Below are positions 1 through 8,948 of a DNA stretch of 64,000 nt, piece by piece. This DNA is from Lacrimispora sphenoides JCM 1415. Lineage in GTDB: Bacteria; Bacillota; Clostridia; Lachnospirales; Lachnospiraceae. Made by a program: the position numbers and the translations under genes. The notes beneath the pieces are model-generated. The model ran no database searches. It was not told where the DNA came from and saw only the letters and a list, made by a program, of their open reading frames with translations. Location of the stretch: the NCBI RefSeq assembly GCF_900105615.1, contig NZ_LT630003.1:2604001-2668000 (forward strand), in the 5' to 3' direction. The stretch's first letter is position 1; each line of letters opens with the position of its first letter.

Positions 1-935
1 CTGGCTGCGATGGACAGGCTTTCAGAGTGTCTTGGCGCAATGCTGTGGAGATGGTAAAGAGAATAGTTAAGAGCTTCCATTGCCTCATCGTCTCCTTCAA
101 TTGATACTTCTGATACCTTCCATTTCTCTTCCCAGTTGTTTTTATGGCCTGACAGCAGCTTTTCATATCCGGCTTCCTTTGCTTTCAGTGCAAGCTTTTC
201 TGCTTCTGACTGATAGTTCTCACCGTCTTTGCTGGTATAAACAGCTATGTATTTATAAAATTTGTACTGCCCACCGGCTTTTAAAGGAATACTGATGCGC
301 CGCATTACTTTTCTGTCACCATTGCTGACCATCTGGTCTGTTTTCTTAAGAAGCCCAATGGCCTCAACCACGGCCACATGGTCCTGATTCTCATGTGTAG
401 TGCCAAATGCATACAGGCATTCATTCAAAGAACCGGTATCTATGCTGTCATAATGAGGACCGTTAATATCCCAGACATCACCATCAATACCTGTTATTAT
501 CTCAGCCTCTCCGTCAAAGGAAGGAGTAAGCGTTACCATTAAGGCGATCAGGTGTTTTTCTTCCATGCTTGCAAATCTTTCCGTCTGTAACGATATACTT
601 CCTTTTTTCGTCTGAAATACAGTCTCACGGCTAAATAGACCATGCCTGTAGTTCAGACTCATCTTATGGGACAGCCACTCCTTTTTTAGCAGGCTATATT
701 CTTCCCCTTCGACCAGAAGTCTGGTATATAGGCCATTGGGAGCATTTAAAGGTTCTCTCCATCCATTTGCCTGATCATAAATACCTGCAAGATTTATCGC
801 GGGAAACTGTTCTTTTGTGTACTCCTCCAGGGTTCCCCTGATTCCCATATAACCATTGCCGGCTAGAAATTTATTTCCCAGATTTGCTGTTTTCCGGGGA
901 TCATATCCATTCTCTTCGATCTTCCAGCTAATCAT
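1..935 (-). CDS. GH65 glycoside phosphorylase, partial (3' end beyond window)
   Basis: Reading the minus strand from the ATG at 935 gives an open frame of 311 codons that runs off the window edge. It begins MISWKIEENGYDPR and holds the N-terminal GH65 super-sandwich domain with GNGYMGIRG near residue 26; the last visible residues (LNYSLYHLHSIAP) enter the (alpha/alpha)6 catalytic domain. The catalytic glutamate lies outside. An ATG at 942 is closed by TAG after four codons, so 935 is the start, with a GAGAGG ribosome binding site upstream. It follows the GH65 gene at 1011-3305 on the same strand after 75 bp. GH65 members phosphorolyse alpha-glucosides such as maltose, kojibiose, nigerose or trehalose to beta-glucose 1-phosphate; the specificity is not readable here. 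Confidence 0.9.
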   Translation of the reverse strand, partial: MISWKIEENGYDPRKTANLGNKFLAGNGYMGIRGTLEEYTKEQFPAINLAGIYDQANGWREPLNAPNGLYTRLLVEGEEYSLLKKEWLSHKMSLNYRHGLFSRETVFQTKKGSISLQTERFASMEEKHLIALMVTLTPSFDGEAEIITGIDGDVWDINGPHYDSIDTGSLNECLYAFGTTHENQDHVAVVEAIGLLKKTDQMVSNGDRKVMRRISIPLKAGGQYKFYKYIAVYTSKDGENYQSEAEKLALKAKEAGYEKLLSGHKNNWEEKWKVSEVSIEGDDEAMEALNYSLYHLHSIAPRHSESLSIAA

Positions 936-953
936 GTATCATTCCTCTCATTC

Positions 954-1004
954 TGCCGCTTAAGCGGCATAAAGTCTAATGGAATAAGCCGCCATAGGGC
1001 GGCT
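954..1004 (-). other. Two stem-loops between the GH65 genes
   Basis: A perfect 16-bp palindrome (TGCCGCTTAAGCGGCA, 954-969) and a 7-bp stem with a 4-nt loop (AGCCGCC/GGCGGCT, 987-1004) fill most of the 75-bp gap. Neither is followed by a convincing U-tract on the minus strand, so they look more like mRNA-stabilising or processing structures than a full terminator. Confidence 0.5.
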
Positions 1005-1010
1005 CATTAC

Positions 1011-3305
1011 CTAATAGATTATAGGGATAACCACTTCTTCCTGACCTATGGCATATTCTTTTTCATAAATCAGAACCTTAATGCTGCTTCCTTTCTTAGA
1101 GGATATTCTCATATGATCCTTGTCAATGGCAACGAATAAGATATCTCCTTTCAAATGCACCCGAAAGGAGTATCCTTCCCACTGCTTCGGCAAAGAAGGA
1201 GCAAAGGTCAGTTCTTTCCCGTCAGATCTCATTCCTCCGAATCCGTATACAATATTCATCCAAGCGGCTGCAATGGAAGTAGTATGCAGTCCTTCCCCGG
1301 TATTTCTGTTATAATTATCAAGATCCATTCTGGTTGCAAAACCAAAGAATTTATATGCTTCCTCCTCTTTTTTAAGCTGAGATGCCAAAATGGAGTGGAC
1401 CGATGGGGAAAGTGAGCTTTCATGGATACATCTGGGTTCATAGTAGTTATAGTTACTCTCCAACTGATCCCTGGTAAAATCTTTGTTGTAAAGGAGCATC
1501 ATCATTAAGACATCCGGCTGCTTTAACATGTTATTGCGGTATATCCTGTCATAGCTCCAATGGTGGTAAAGAGGGAATTCTTCCACAGGTATTTTATCAA
1601 CGTCAATCTGGGGAAGATTAAAATATCCCTCATGCTGTTCAAAAATTCCTGTTTCTTCCTCATAAGGAATGTACATATGTTCTGCTATCTTACGAAAGTT
1701 CTCAATTTCTTTCTCTGTCAGGCCCCTGTCCTTCGTGACAGCACCATAGATTTCAGGTGCCGTTTCAGAGCATCTTTTTATTACATCCAATGTATATTCC
1801 AGGGTTTTCTTCCCCATATAATTGGTATAGCAGTTATTATTTACCATCATCTGGAACTCATCCGGTCCCATGACTCCATAGAATCCGTAGCGGGTACCGT
1901 CACCGCTCCAATCCCCTCTGGAAGCCAGCATTCGGCTGACCTCAATCAGAATCGGAAGACCCTTTTCAAAAATAAATCCATTGTCACCTGTATTATTCTC
2001 ATAATGCCAGTAACCATAAGCGACTGCTGTGGATGCCTGCAGCTGAAGGCTTGCATGCTGCCAGAGAGAACAGCATTCCCTTCCTGTTATGGTAGCGATA
2101 GGATAGAAGGCCCCTTCACAGTCAAGTGCTTTTGCCCTGTCCATGGCTTCTGAAAGAGTCAGATAACGGAACTCCAGCAAATGCTTTGCTGCCTGTGGAT
2201 TGTTAAAGATATAAAATGGCAGACAGTACGCTTCTGTATCCCAGAATGTGTTGCCGCTGTAAGCTTCTCCTGTTAATCCTTTCGCACCAATGATCGTTCC
2301 CTGATCCGCACCGTGATACGTCTGATGCAGCTGGAAGATACAGTATCTGATCCCCTGCTGGTTCCGCTCATCTCCTTTTATCTCTATATCAGATTCCTGC
2401 CAGGCTGCATCCCACCATGCAAGGGTATCCTCTTTTAATTTGTTATAAGTCAATACATTTAAAACTGCCGCATTCTCTTCACATTTCTTTTTAAAAGCTT
2501 TCTTATCAGACTCTGCAATACCCTTTCTGCTGATATTTCTTATAATCTTAGTGAATTCAAATTCTTTACCTTCTTCAAGAGAAAGTGTGAATTTTCTGAC
2601 GTATCGTTTCTCTTCCTGTTCATCTTCCCTATTTACATAATCACAGAGAAATTTACAGCTAACGAAAAGAGACTGATCTGTACCAATGGTAGTTCCAAGC
2701 ATACTGATTGTATTCTCATCTGCTGGCTTAGACACGACATTCCACATATTGCGTCCAGTCATTTGATGAATCCCGGTAAAATCAATGCCGGAATGAAGCG
2801 TTATTTCTCCTGAAAAGTTAAGAGGAGTTATGATTATCTTCTGCGCTGCAGACTCTGCCTCTTTCATAGGCAGGAAGCGTATGAATTCAAGTCTTATTTC
2901 CTTGCCGCTTGTTAATACCCATAGATAGGATCTGGTCAGAATACCACTCTTTAAATCTAATTCCCTGTAGAAGTCTTTAAACTGTACCGTGTTTAAATCT
3001 AATAATTCTCCGTCTGCTTCTATTCGGGTGTATAACCAGTCTGCAGAATTTACAATGAACTCTGTTTCGTCTACAATCCCTTTGTAACTTGATTTTTCAA
3101 GCTGCGTCTTTTCATAAATGCCGTTAAAGTAATACCCCATAAGACTGTCGCCGGAATACCCTTCCTCAAAACTGCCTCTGGTGCCCATGTATTCATTACC
3201 CAGTGAAAAAATAGATTCAGAAACCAAAGCATAGTCCTTGTTAAATCCCTCTTCGGTAATTTTCCACGGATGTACCTTATAATAAAAATCTGCTGATTTT
3301 GCCAT
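1011..3305 (-). CDS. GH65 family disaccharide phosphorylase
   Basis: A full-length GH65 protein of 764 residues. It has the N-terminal domain with GNEYMGTRG, the catalytic-domain entry AYSGNTFWDTEAY, the general-acid motif GPDEFQMMVNNN with Glu483, and a C-terminal HESSLSPSVHS segment matching the phosphate-binding His/Ser region of the family. The enzyme is cytoplasmic and would cleave an imported alpha-glucoside with phosphate to beta-glucose 1-phosphate plus an acceptor sugar. It starts 3 bp downstream of the permease stop, so it is translated from the transporter operon. Two adjacent GH65 genes next to a CUT1 transporter recall nigerose / alpha-1,3-oligoglucan phosphorylase pairs described in Lachnospiraceae, but maltose or kojibiose specificity is equally possible. 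Confidence 0.93.
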   Translation of the reverse strand: MAKSADFYYKVHPWKITEEGFNKDYALVSESIFSLGNEYMGTRGSFEEGYSGDSLMGYYFNGIYEKTQLEKSSYKGIVDETEFIVNSADWLYTRIEADGELLDLNTVQFKDFYRELDLKSGILTRSYLWVLTSGKEIRLEFIRFLPMKEAESAAQKIIITPLNFSGEITLHSGIDFTGIHQMTGRNMWNVVSKPADENTISMLGTTIGTDQSLFVSCKFLCDYVNREDEQEEKRYVRKFTLSLEEGKEFEFTKIIRNISRKGIAESDKKAFKKKCEENAAVLNVLTYNKLKEDTLAWWDAAWQESDIEIKGDERNQQGIRYCIFQLHQTYHGADQGTIIGAKGLTGEAYSGNTFWDTEAYCLPFYIFNNPQAAKHLLEFRYLTLSEAMDRAKALDCEGAFYPIATITGRECCSLWQHASLQLQASTAVAYGYWHYENNTGDNGFIFEKGLPILIEVSRMLASRGDWSGDGTRYGFYGVMGPDEFQMMVNNNCYTNYMGKKTLEYTLDVIKRCSETAPEIYGAVTKDRGLTEKEIENFRKIAEHMYIPYEEETGIFEQHEGYFNLPQIDVDKIPVEEFPLYHHWSYDRIYRNNMLKQPDVLMMMLLYNKDFTRDQLESNYNYYEPRCIHESSLSPSVHSILASQLKKEEEAYKFFGFATRMDLDNYNRNTGEGLHTTSIAAAWMNIVYGFGGMRSDGKELTFAPSLPKQWEGYSFRVHLKGDILFVAIDKDHMRISSKKGSSIKVLIYEKEYAIGQEEVVIPIIY

Positions 3306-3308
3306 ATT

Positions 3309-4187
3309 CTACCCCTTTAATGCTCCTGCTGCTGCACCTTCTGTTATTTGTTTTTGGAATAAAGTAAATAATACGATAGGAGGTATGATTGAGAATGCTA
3401 CCGCTCTTAATATCTCTACGTCCGTTGCATTGGAAGTGCGGAACATAAACAGTCTTACCATCACCGTTTCCTTACCGGAACCATTAAGAACCAGATAGGG
3501 AAGAAGGAAATCAGACCAGGCAGCATTAATTGCAAAGATAACCACTACCACTACAATGGACTTTGACAGGGGAAGCACGATTCTGGCAAATGTCTTTAAA
3601 TAACTGCATCCGTCTAACTTAGCTGCTTCAATTAATTCCTGGGGCAGACTTTCAAAGAACTGTTTAAATAATATTACATAAAATGCATTGGCTCCAAATG
3701 ACAGCCAAAGCGGTAAAAAGGATTGATTCAATCCGATTCTGTTGATGTTGACAAATAAAGCTACAACACTGGTTGTGGCGGGAATCAAAAGACTCCACAT
3801 AACCAGTCCGAAAACGATTTTATGTCCCTTTGGCTTTATAATGCCAAGTACATAAGCAATAAGACCATTAAAAATAACAGCACTTACAACACTGCCTAAC
3901 ACGGAAGTAAAAGAGTTAATATAAAACTTACCGAACTTTAAATCATTCCAGGTCTTTATATATGTACCAAAATCAAAATTGGAAGGCAGAAGTGTTGCGC
4001 TTCTTCTAAACTCCTTAATATCCTTAAAGCTCGCTAAGAATACCCATAAAAGAGGAAACAAAGAAGCGATGACTATGCCAATGCATAACAAATAGATAAC
4101 GATAAGCAAAGTTCTGGTGCGTTTGGAATGAAGGTCATAAAAACGGACGACTCCGTCTTCTTTTTTTCTGTAACTGTCAAATAACAT
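3309..4187 (-). CDS. CUT1 sugar ABC transporter permease (MalG-like)
   Basis: A 292-residue inner-membrane permease with about six transmembrane segments and the EAA loop that docks to the ATPase (EAAKLDGCSYLKTFARIVLP). The long cytoplasmic N-terminus before the first helix (VIYLLCIGIVIASLFPLLWVF) is typical of MalG/MsmG-type subunits. It lies 11 bp after the partner permease and 3 bp before the GH65 gene, in a tight operon. No ATP-binding subunit is encoded nearby, so a shared MsmK-like ATPase elsewhere is inferred. Confidence 0.93.
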   Translation of the reverse strand: MLFDSYRKKEDGVVRFYDLHSKRTRTLLIVIYLLCIGIVIASLFPLLWVFLASFKDIKEFRRSATLLPSNFDFGTYIKTWNDLKFGKFYINSFTSVLGSVVSAVIFNGLIAYVLGIIKPKGHKIVFGLVMWSLLIPATTSVVALFVNINRIGLNQSFLPLWLSFGANAFYVILFKQFFESLPQELIEAAKLDGCSYLKTFARIVLPLSKSIVVVVVIFAINAAWSDFLLPYLVLNGSGKETVMVRLFMFRTSNATDVEILRAVAFSIIPPIVLFTLFQKQITEGAAAGALKG

Positions 4188-4198
4188 TCAAATCCCCC

Positions 4199-5110
4199 CT
4201 AATCTTCTTTTGACGCGGTGAATTTAAAATACAAACCGCTTAGAATAATTAAAACAATGCTCATCATTACGGATAATGCAGCCGCCATGGGATAATTAAA
4301 ATCCCTGAAGGCGTAATTATATACCAATTGCATAATCGAAATACTTGCATTATTAGGCCCGCCATTGGTCATAACCAGCGGTTCATAAATAATCTGGAAT
4401 ACTGCAATAATTTGAAGAATCAGTAATGTCTTACCAAGAGCAAAAATATTTGGAATGGTAATATAACGCATTCTGTTTATAATTCCTGCACCATCTATGG
4501 TAGCTGCCTCATACAGCTCAGGATTGATGTTGGATATGCCTGCCATATAGATAAATGCAGTAGAACCGGCACCTTTCCAGGTCATCACAGCTACAATTAA
4601 GGGGATCGTCCATTTAGGATTTGTAAGCCATATCTGCGGTGCTGCCCCGATCTTATCCAAAAGAATGTTTAAAACACCGGTATTGCCGGGGCGGAAAAAG
4701 AAGCCCCACATCAAAACCATGGCAAGACCCGGCATAACATTAGGGAAATATATTCCAACACGGAAAAAGCTCTTTAAACACGTTGTTTCTGTTATGAGAA
4801 TTGCCAGTATGATAGGTACAAAGAACCCGATGATCAAGGACCATAAAATATAGACAAATGTATTGGAAAACGCCGCAAGAAAGTCCGGGTGTTTCAAAAC
4901 CTTCGCATAATTCTGAAGGCCCACAAACTCCTGAAGACGAATTCCTTTCGCTGTATAAAGAGAGAGTCGGATACTTTCAATCAATGGCTCCCACACAAAA
5001 AATGCAAATAACAGGATTGTAGGCAGCATGATAAACCATCCCGTCAGATCTCTTCTTTTTAACCCCGTCCAAGGTTTCTTATTTGCCAGTTTATGTTTTG
5101 TTTCAGCCAC
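4199..5110 (-). CDS. CUT1 sugar ABC transporter permease (MalF/MsmF-like)
   Basis: A 303-residue permease with six predicted membrane spans and an EAA loop (EAATIDGAGIINRMRYITIP). It pairs with the permease at 3309-4187 to form the channel for the lipoprotein-delivered oligosaccharide. It is separated from the binding-protein gene by an 83-nt gap containing a strong stem-loop, an arrangement often seen where the binding protein is made in excess over the membrane subunits. Confidence 0.93.
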   Translation of the reverse strand: MAETKHKLANKKPWTGLKRRDLTGWFIMLPTILLFAFFVWEPLIESIRLSLYTAKGIRLQEFVGLQNYAKVLKHPDFLAAFSNTFVYILWSLIIGFFVPIILAILITETTCLKSFFRVGIYFPNVMPGLAMVLMWGFFFRPGNTGVLNILLDKIGAAPQIWLTNPKWTIPLIVAVMTWKGAGSTAFIYMAGISNINPELYEAATIDGAGIINRMRYITIPNIFALGKTLLILQIIAVFQIIYEPLVMTNGGPNNASISIMQLVYNYAFRDFNYPMAAALSVMMSIVLIILSGLYFKFTASKED

Positions 5111-5147
5111 GTTATCTGCCCTCCTTATGTTTTAATGTCTTATCAAA

Positions 5148-5181
5148 GCTGATGGGCATCTTGCAAAAGATCCCCATCAGC
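5148..5181 (-). other. Intercistronic stem-loop after the binding-protein gene
   Basis: A 15-bp inverted repeat with one mismatch (GCTGATGGGCATCTT / AAGATCCCCATCAGC) and a 4-nt loop sits between the binding-protein stop and the first permease. There is no U-tract. Inference: an RNA stem that stabilises the upstream mRNA or partly attenuates transcription into the permease genes. Confidence 0.6.
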
Positions 5182-5193
5182 CTGATGCTATAT

Positions 5194-6630
5194 TTATTTG
5201 TTAACTTTTTGGTCTAACATCTCCTGATAGTTATCGTTTGCTGTTTTCATAAGTGCTGGAATATCCGCATTCTTATCTGTGATGACTGCCTGAAGAACTT
5301 TTGTGAGTTCCGCATATAAATCCTGTGCGGAGCCGGGCTCTTCGGCTCTTAAGTTGCCACTCGTTTTGATAATATTAAAGTAGTCGTTGTAAAGCTTCAT
5401 ATCAACGTTACTATATTCTTCCGTTACTGCTGTTTCCGCATCTAAAACTTTCTGATCGACCCAGCAGGGGAAACGGGGAATTACAGGTACATTGTTATTA
5501 ACTTTGTTCTGATCATCCGCTTTCATGCCGGCAATCGCTACATCTGTTGCAACAGGTGCTTTCCCCATAATCTCAAGGTAATCAAGAGCAGCATTAATCT
5601 GTTCCGGTGTTGCATCCTTTGAGAACATATAAGGTGTACCCCCAGATAAAGAGTATTGTCCTTTCGGTCCTGCCGGAATGGGAACGATCGATAACTTATC
5701 AACAGGAAGACCGTTAACCTGTGTCGGCTGGTTTACGGCATCGTTTGCAGCTATATACATAGCAGCTGTTCCGGTTCCTAACGCACCGAAACCAGTCCCC
5801 CAGTCTTCATTGGTAGGATCAGCAGTAAGTACGTCATAATCCCATTTTAACGATTTCACATATTCCATAGCTGCAATCGCCTCAGGACTATTTACATTAG
5901 CAGCATATTTTCCGTCTTTTAAAAGTGTAAATGTTGCCCCAAATCCCCAGGCAATGTTGCTGAAGTGCCACCCGCCTGCGCCATCTTTCGCTAAGAGGCA
6001 TAAACCTGCCTGACCGGTCTTATCTTTGATTATCTTAGCTGTTTTAGCTAGTTCATCCCAAGTCTTTGGATACTGGGGAGATCCGTTTGCATCAACTAAG
6101 CCGGCTTCTTCAAAAAGCTCAACATTAAGCATCAGACCAAGTGCATATCCATCACGGGGAAGTCCATAGATCCTGCCGTCTTTGGAAAGCATATCGCGGA
6201 TAGAAGGATTCATTGCTGCATCCCAGCCCCTGGCTTTTAATTCATCTGTAATATCAGCCACAAAGCCTCCATTAATTAACTTCTGGGGCTCTGTAAACCA
6301 AGTATCGAAAATAGTGGGCAGATTCCCTGACTCTGCTAAGGATACGAAGGTATCCGTTGCGTATTTGTAATATGCAGGAATCACTTCTACATTAGGGTGA
6401 GCCGCATTGAAGGTTTTTACATATCCTTCATGAAGCTTAACATCGTCAGTTAATGTATCTTCAGGCCAGATACCAAGCTTGATCTGGAATTTCTCAACAG
6501 GCGCCCCCGCTGCTGCTCCCTCTGTAGATGCTGCCACTGCAGACGTTTCGTTTTTTTTGCATCCAACTAACGTTGTTGCGACCAGCAGTAAGCACATAAG
6601 CATACTGACAAGCCTTTTCATTTTTTTCAT
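5194..6630 (-). CDS. Sugar-binding lipoprotein of CUT1 ABC transporter
   Basis: A 478-residue family 1 extracellular solute-binding protein. The first 24 residues are a lipoprotein signal (MKKMKRL, a hydrophobic stretch, then the lipobox LVGC), so the mature protein is anchored outside the membrane. The body has the usual motifs, for example PKTWDELAKTAKII and a late LSGGTPYMFSKDATP segment. The start at 6630 is backed by an AAGGGGAAG ribosome binding site. It is the first gene of the operon that also encodes two permeases and at least two GH65 phosphorylases, which suggests an alpha-linked gluco-oligosaccharide substrate. Exact ligand unknown. Confidence 0.93.
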   Translation of the reverse strand: MKKMKRLVSMLMCLLLVATTLVGCKKNETSAVAASTEGAAAGAPVEKFQIKLGIWPEDTLTDDVKLHEGYVKTFNAAHPNVEVIPAYYKYATDTFVSLAESGNLPTIFDTWFTEPQKLINGGFVADITDELKARGWDAAMNPSIRDMLSKDGRIYGLPRDGYALGLMLNVELFEEAGLVDANGSPQYPKTWDELAKTAKIIKDKTGQAGLCLLAKDGAGGWHFSNIAWGFGATFTLLKDGKYAANVNSPEAIAAMEYVKSLKWDYDVLTADPTNEDWGTGFGALGTGTAAMYIAANDAVNQPTQVNGLPVDKLSIVPIPAGPKGQYSLSGGTPYMFSKDATPEQINAALDYLEIMGKAPVATDVAIAGMKADDQNKVNNNVPVIPRFPCWVDQKVLDAETAVTEEYSNVDMKLYNDYFNIIKTSGNLRAEEPGSAQDLYAELTKVLQAVITDKNADIPALMKTANDNYQEMLDQKVNK

Positions 6631-6665
6631 AAATCTTCCCCTTCCTTTGATATGCTTTTATGTAG

Positions 6666-6719
6666 TTTTACGTTAAACTTGCATCGCAGTATGTTATGTA
6701 TTGTTGATTTAACGTTAAA
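6666..6719 (-). promoter_or_regulatory. Twin LacI-type operators upstream of the sugar operon
   Basis: TTTAACGTTAAA at 6708-6719 is a perfect 12-bp palindrome with a central CG. A near copy, TTTTACGTTAAA, lies at 6666-6677. Their centres are 42 bp apart, four helical turns, so a dimer-of-dimers could bind both on one face. The first abuts the -10 box. Central-CG palindromes are typical of LacI/GalR-family repressors, but no such gene is in the window. Confidence 0.7.
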
Positions 6720-6722
6720 CCT

Positions 6723-6751
6723 ATTATAGCAGTTGTGAATTTTGTTGTCAA
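6723..6751 (-). promoter_or_regulatory. Sigma-A promoter of the sugar transporter/GH65 operon
   Basis: On the minus strand TTGACA (6746-6751) and TATAAT (6723-6728) are both perfect consensus and separated by 17 bp. The transcription start would fall near 6716, inside the perfect palindromic operator, giving an mRNA leader of about 85 nt to the binding-protein start. Confidence 0.85.
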
Positions 6752-6907
6752 TGAGTTTTAATTATTATTTATTGTTGTATATATTGCATTAAACGACATA
6801 ATATTTGAACTGATACCATAGGTTTCATACTGCTGCTTTTGGCTCTCAAGGCAGCCTGCTTTTGGCCTATTCAAGCACTTAACGCAAAATAGCAGATATA
6901 TTTCTAG

Positions 6908-6935
6908 TTGACAAATGAAAAACACATAGTATAAT
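6908..6935 (+). promoter_or_regulatory. Sigma-A promoter of the riboflavin operon
   Basis: TTGACA (6908-6913) and TATAAT (6930-6935) with a 16-bp spacer lie just upstream of the FMN riboswitch. Transcription would begin about 10 nt before the aptamer P1 stem. Confidence 0.85.
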
Positions 6936-6953
6936 GATTTTTAATTGAATAAT

Positions 6954-7060
6954 ATCTTCAGGGCAGGGTTCAATTCCCTACCGGTGGTAAAGCCCACGAG
7001 CCGCAAGGCATGATTCGGTGTAATTCCGAAGCCGACAGTATAGTCTGGATAAAAGAAGAT
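6954..7060 (+). ncRNA. FMN riboswitch (RFN element)
   Basis: The P1 stem pairs ATCTTC (6954-6959) with GAAGAT (7055-7060). Between them are the conserved RFN blocks: GGGCAGGG, ATTCCCTACCGGTGGT, AAGCCCACGAGCC, ATTCCGAAGCCGACAGT and AGTCTGGAT. It precedes ribD and is followed by a terminator hairpin, so FMN binding should stop transcription of the riboflavin genes. Confidence 0.96.
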
Positions 7061-7096
7061 GATAAGTCACAGTATCTCTGTGTATATGTAAATTTG

Positions 7097-7131
7097 CTCT
7101 GGAACTAGTTTTTTTGTTCCAGAGTTTTTTA
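7097..7131 (+). terminator. Riboswitch-controlled intrinsic terminator
   Basis: A perfect 9-bp stem (CTCTGGAAC / GTTCCAGAG) is followed by six T residues, 36 nt after the RFN aptamer and before ribD. This is the expression platform expected for an FMN off-switch. Confidence 0.9.
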
Positions 7132-7216
7132 TTGTAGTATATACCCTTCTGTACACGTGATTTTTATATGCCTTGAACGACTTTGTTCAAGGCATTTTGT
7201 TTTTAGGAGGTGCTGT

Positions 7217-8317
7217 ATGACTGATACGGAATACATGCGATTAGCTTTGCAGCTTGCAAAGAAAGGATGTGGTTGGACAAATCCAAATCCCATGGTGGGG
7301 GCAGTGATTGTAAAGGACGGTAAGATGATTGGTCAGGGATATCACCAGAAGTACGGGGGCCTTCATGCGGAACGCAACGCCCTGGCCAACTGCGAGACAT
7401 CGCCGGCGGGAGCAACCATGTATGTGACACTGGAGCCTTGCTGCCATACTGGAAAAACTCCCCCCTGCACCGACGCAATCCTGGAAAGTGGTATCCGGCG
7501 TGTGGTAACCGGCTCTTGTGACCCGAACCCGCTGGTAGGGGGAAAAGGCATTGAGCTGTTGCGTTCCAGTGGAATCGAAGTCACCAAAGGAATTTTAAAA
7601 GATGAATGTGATGCACTAAACCAAAGCTTCTTTCACTACATCCAAAACAAAACACCTTATGTGATCATGAAGTACGCCATGACTCTGGATGGGAAGATTG
7701 CGACACGTACTGGAAAATCCCAATGGATCACCGGTGAAGCGGCACGGCACCGTGTTCATGAGGACCGGCACCGCTATTCTGCCATTATGACAGGGGTTGG
7801 CACCGTCCTTGCAGATGATCCGCTGCTGACCTGCCGGCTGGAAAACAGCAGAAACCCGCTCCGCATCATCTGTGACACCCATCTTAAAACGCCCCTAAGC
7901 GCAAAGCTTGTTGCTACATCAGGCATGACCGCTACCCTCCTTGCTACGGCAGACACGGATCATGACAAACATCGGCCATATCTGGAAGCAGGCTGTAACA
8001 TTTTGGTACTTCCTGAAAAGGAAGGGCATATTGATCTAAGCTGCCTTATAAAAGCTCTGGGCGAAAGAAAAATTGACAGTGTATTACTGGAAGGAGGCGG
8101 TACATTAAACTGGTCTGCGCTGCAATGCGGAATCGTCAACAAAGTACAGACCTACATTGCCCCTAAGCTGTTTGGAGGCAGCGGGAAAACACCGGTAATG
8201 GGCCTTGGAGCAGACAGCCCGGATAATGCGTTTCATTTAAGCAAGCCGGTCATCTCATGGTTGGAGGAGGATCTTTTATTGGAAAGCGAGGTAATCAGGT
8301 GTTCACAGGAATCATAG
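7217..8317 (+). CDS. ribD: Bifunctional riboflavin deaminase/reductase RibD
   Basis: A 366-residue protein that deaminates 2,5-diamino-6-ribosylamino-pyrimidinone phosphate and then reduces the ribosyl side chain. The N-terminal zinc cytidine-deaminase-like domain shows His50-Ala-Glu52, Cys75 and Cys84 in LHAERNAL and PCCHTGKTPPC. The C-terminal half is the NADPH-dependent reductase domain (for example LLEGGGTLNWSAL). The frame is open from 7157, but ATG 7217 follows an AGGAGG site by 6 nt and gives the normal MTDTEYMRLA start. It is first in the riboswitch-controlled operon and overlaps ribE by 19 nt. Confidence 0.96.
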   Translation: MTDTEYMRLALQLAKKGCGWTNPNPMVGAVIVKDGKMIGQGYHQKYGGLHAERNALANCETSPAGATMYVTLEPCCHTGKTPPCTDAILESGIRRVVTGSCDPNPLVGGKGIELLRSSGIEVTKGILKDECDALNQSFFHYIQNKTPYVIMKYAMTLDGKIATRTGKSQWITGEAARHRVHEDRHRYSAIMTGVGTVLADDPLLTCRLENSRNPLRIICDTHLKTPLSAKLVATSGMTATLLATADTDHDKHRPYLEAGCNILVLPEKEGHIDLSCLIKALGERKIDSVLLEGGGTLNWSALQCGIVNKVQTYIAPKLFGGSGKTPVMGLGADSPDNAFHLSKPVISWLEEDLLLESEVIRCSQES

Positions 8318-8937
8318 AAGAAATCGGCAGAATACAAACCGTCCGCAAAGGTGCAGAGTCCTCTTCTATCTCTGTTCAGGCAAAGAAAATCATGCAGGAT
8401 GTCCGCATTGGGGACAGTATCGCTGTCAACGGCGTGTGTCTCACGGTTACAACATTTTCTCAGAGCGGATTTACTGCCGATGTTATGCACGAAACCTTTA
8501 ACCGCTCCTCTCTCGGAAGTTTACCAACGGGTAGCCCTGTCAATCTGGAACGTGCAATGCCGGCTAACGGAAGATTTGGGGGGCATATTGTCTCAGGCCA
8601 TATTGATGGTACCGGAATGGTTTCTGCCATTGAAAAAGACGATAATGCCGTCTGGTATACGATCAAAACCACCCCTGGCATTCTGCGGTATATCATTGAA
8701 AAGGGATCTGTAGCGATCGACGGAATCAGTCTTACCGTTGCAAACGTAGGAAGGGACTTCTTCCGCGTTTCTATCATACCCCATACTGCATCAATAACTA
8801 CTTTATCACATAGACGCGTTGGCGACAGGGTCAATCTTGAGAACGACTGCATCGGTAAATATGTGGAACGGCTGATGGGCATACAGCAATCCAAACATAA
8901 TATCACCGCCGACTTTCTTACAAAATATGGATTTTAG
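8299..8937 (+). CDS. ribE: Riboflavin synthase alpha subunit
   Basis: A 212-residue enzyme that dismutates two 6,7-dimethyl-8-ribityllumazine molecules to riboflavin. It has two lumazine-binding repeats, with GVCLTV in the first and GISLTV in the second. The frame is open from 8257, but the family begins MFTGIIEE; that corresponds to a GTG start at 8299, 7 nt after GAGG. The start lies inside the end of ribD, so the two are probably translationally coupled. Confidence 0.95.
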   Translation: MFTGIIEEIGRIQTVRKGAESSSISVQAKKIMQDVRIGDSIAVNGVCLTVTTFSQSGFTADVMHETFNRSSLGSLPTGSPVNLERAMPANGRFGGHIVSGHIDGTGMVSAIEKDDNAVWYTIKTTPGILRYIIEKGSVAIDGISLTVANVGRDFFRVSIIPHTASITTLSHRRVGDRVNLENDCIGKYVERLMGIQQSKHNITADFLTKYGF

Positions 8938-8948
8938 GAGGAATTAAA

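Noticed and set aside
1560..2153. 197-codon plus-strand frame within the GH65 gene
   Set aside because: Antisense to a clear enzyme with intact motifs; composition is not coding-like.
8351..8906. Alternative frames in the ribE region
   Set aside because: All are shadows of ribE, whose two lumazine-binding repeats are clear.
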